A DNA stretch of 64,000 bases from Prochlorococcus sp. AG-347-J22 (GTDB taxonomy: Bacteria; Cyanobacteriota; Cyanobacteriia; PCC-6307; Cyanobiaceae), in NCBI GenBank assembly GCA_003279005.1, contig QCBY01000007.1, positions 16,052 to 80,051 of the forward strand, written 5' to 3'. Under the pieces are notes generated by a model. That model was not told the origin of the DNA, ran no database searches, and was given only the letters and a program-made list of their open reading frames with translations. Made by a program: the position numbers and the translations under genes. Of this stretch, positions 62,766 through 64,000 are shown piece after piece (position 1 is the stretch's first letter; every line of letters starts with the position of its first letter).

Positions 62766-64000
62766 TTTTATTAATTGCTTCTTTAATAAATTTATTTAAA
62801 AAATCTTCCCGTTTGTTCAATTTGTAAATTTCCTGGATTACTTCTTGAATGCCGTCATCTCCCCAACTTTGTCCATTATTAAAATATTTTATTATTGATA
62901 ATCCAACAATTCTTATAAGCCAACATGATGTGATCGACTGTATTGATTTTGAAATATAAATTGTAGTAAAATTTGATGATAGTGCCGTAGTAATAACCGC
63001 TAGCCCCCCCTTTAATATCCCTAGTTTTGCAAGAGTAGTGATTAGTGTTTTTGATAGATCTACTGCTTGATTTTTAGTAAGCCTATAATTGTATATTTTG
63101 GATATCTCAAGGATCATTTGTACGTTTACAGATGTTGTTGTTATAAAATCTATTACGGGCAAAGGGTTTACCAGTATTACTCCTCCGGTTATCCAGGTAT
63201 ATTTATTTATTACTTTAATAGCACTTGATTTCCTTTGTTCAGAAATTACTTTTTTACTAATAAGTCCTAATTTGTTACATTTAAAAAGGATATTATCAGC
63301 TAATAATTCTTCTCCATTCTCATCTAGAGTTTCAATTATTTTTCTAAATAAATTACTTACATCTGGCATTATTTTTAATGAATCTATTGATTTATTTGGC
63401 AAAAGCTTTGGTGAAGCAATTGTCTTAACTACTGAAATTTGAACTTGTTTTGAAGATGTAATTGAAATAACATTTTCTTTTATCAAGTTATTTTGTTTCT
63501 CTGACCTTAAATCACATTTATTTAATACAATAATTATTTTCTTTTTTAATTCGGATAATTTTCTAATTAAAAAGAGCTCATATTTATTAATATCCTGATC
63601 TAATACAAAAAGTATAAGATCAGATTTTGTAGCTTCAATCATTGTAGATTTCTCCCTCTCCTCACCTTCTCTTGATGCCTCAAATAGACCTGGAGTATCT
63701 AATATTTTAATGTTTCTTTTTAAGATAGGTATTCTGATTTTATAACTAGTTATTTTTTTTGTAGTACCAATTGTTGGGGAGGTTTTACCAATTAAGTTTT
63801 TTAATAATGCTCTTGCTATGGATGTTTTTCCAGAAGACCCAGTCCCAAATAAAATAACTTTATAGTCTCCGTGCTTTAACTGTTCAGATAATTTATTTTT
63901 TTCATACAATAATAATTCTGCTTCAACTTTATTTTTGATTTTTTTATTTATTTCTTCTATACTTTCAAGGCTATTTATTGCGGCACCATATTTATTTTTA
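62704..64000 (-). CDS. GTPase with C-terminal DUF697-like membrane region (partial, 5' end outside window)
   Basis: A TRAFAC-class GTPase has G1 GTGSSGKTSIA (residues 22-32 counting from the TTG at 63909), G3 DTPGLFEAS, and G4 NKCDLRS. The C-terminal 200 residues hold hydrophobic stretches (ITGGVILVNPLPVIDFITT and LGILKGGLAVITTAL) typical of the DUF697/YcjF-like membrane-associated class. The frame stays open above 63909 to the window edge, so the TTG is probably not the true start and the N-terminus lies beyond 64000. Function unknown; stress or membrane association is inferred. Confidence 0.75.
   Translation of the reverse strand, partial: KNKYGAAINSLESIEEINKKIKNKVEAELLLYEKNKLSEQLKHGDYKVILFGTGSSGKTSIARALLKNLIGKTSPTIGTTKKITSYKIRIPILKRNIKILDTPGLFEASREGEEREKSTMIEATKSDLILFVLDQDINKYELFLIRKLSELKKKIIIVLNKCDLRSEKQNNLIKENVISITSSKQVQISVVKTIASPKLLPNKSIDSLKIMPDVSNLFRKIIETLDENGEELLADNILFKCNKLGLISKKVISEQRKSSAIKVINKYTWITGGVILVNPLPVIDFITTTSVNVQMILEISKIYNYRLTKNQAVDLSKTLITTLAKLGILKGGLAVITTALSSNFTTIYISKSIQSITSCWLIRIVGLSIIKYFNNGQSWGDDGIQEVIQEIYKLNKREDFLNKFIKEAINKIKSNQKKLIYKKLPPYSQKN

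Overview
The window looks like a piece of a high-light Prochlorococcus chromosome (marine picocyanobacterium). The reasons are very A+T-rich DNA in both genes and gaps, short intergenic spaces, cyanobacterial marker genes (psb28, a PAM68-like photosystem II assembly factor, GUN4, DUF1830, DUF1816, DUF3288, DUF2862 and DUF3082 families), a compact urease/urea-transport locus, glucosylglycerate genes and a continuous dnaE without the split intein of many other cyanobacteria. The strain cannot be named from sequence alone. No insertion sequence, prophage, CRISPR array or rRNA operon is visible; one tRNA gene, tRNA-Pro(GGG), is present.

Layout. 1-10 kb: rpsU, then an accessory-looking region with a nucleobase-salvage pair (deoxyribosyltransferase-like plus phosphoribosyltransferase), several small hypothetical or membrane proteins, an HNH nuclease, a TauE/SafE permease, a structured locus with opposing terminators that probably encodes small RNA(s), an uncharacterised three-gene ABC-2 exporter, and a run of very short genes. 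10-20.5 kb: urea uptake and use (urtABCDE and ureGFE on the minus strand, ureDABC on the plus strand). 20.5-25.3 kb: synthesis and turnover of the compatible solute glucosylglycerate. 25.3-35.2 kb: small cyanobacterial proteins, tRNA-Pro, msrA, an MsbA-like ABC exporter, trpD, carA, a STAS-domain protein with no canonical start codon, mini-RNase III, an RlmB-like methyltransferase and gatA. 35.3-46.3 kb: DNA replication and repair (dnaE, ruvA, dnaG, umuDC with a LexA-type operator) mixed with PAM68, rpsO, a drug/metabolite exporter and rlmH. 46.7-53.7 kb: ksgA, ispE, pdhB, secD, secF and an AI-2E family permease. 53.7-64 kb: psb28, mnmH, gun4, an RsbW-like kinase, a methyltransferase, glnA with a perfect NtcA box, a photorespiratory aminotransferase, tadA, a PLP decarboxylase and a GTPase whose 5' end lies beyond the window.

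How the genes work together. Nitrogen is the main theme: UrtABCDE imports urea, UreABC (matured by UreDEFG) releases ammonium, and GlnA fixes it. Both urtA and glnA have NtcA-type sites at the canonical distance from a TAN3T -10 element. Glucosylglycerate, a nitrogen-free osmolyte, lies directly next to urease, with biosynthetic (GpgS, GpgP) and recycling (glucosylglycerate phosphorylase, glycerate kinase) enzymes. The STAS protein and the RsbW-like kinase could form a partner-switching pair. The most interesting unexplained items are the opposing-terminator RNA locus at about 5.0-5.13 kb, the STAS gene that seems to start at ATC, the cluster of tiny genes at 8.9-10.1 kb, and a TAAA microsatellite plus an inverted repeat in the ksgA promoter.
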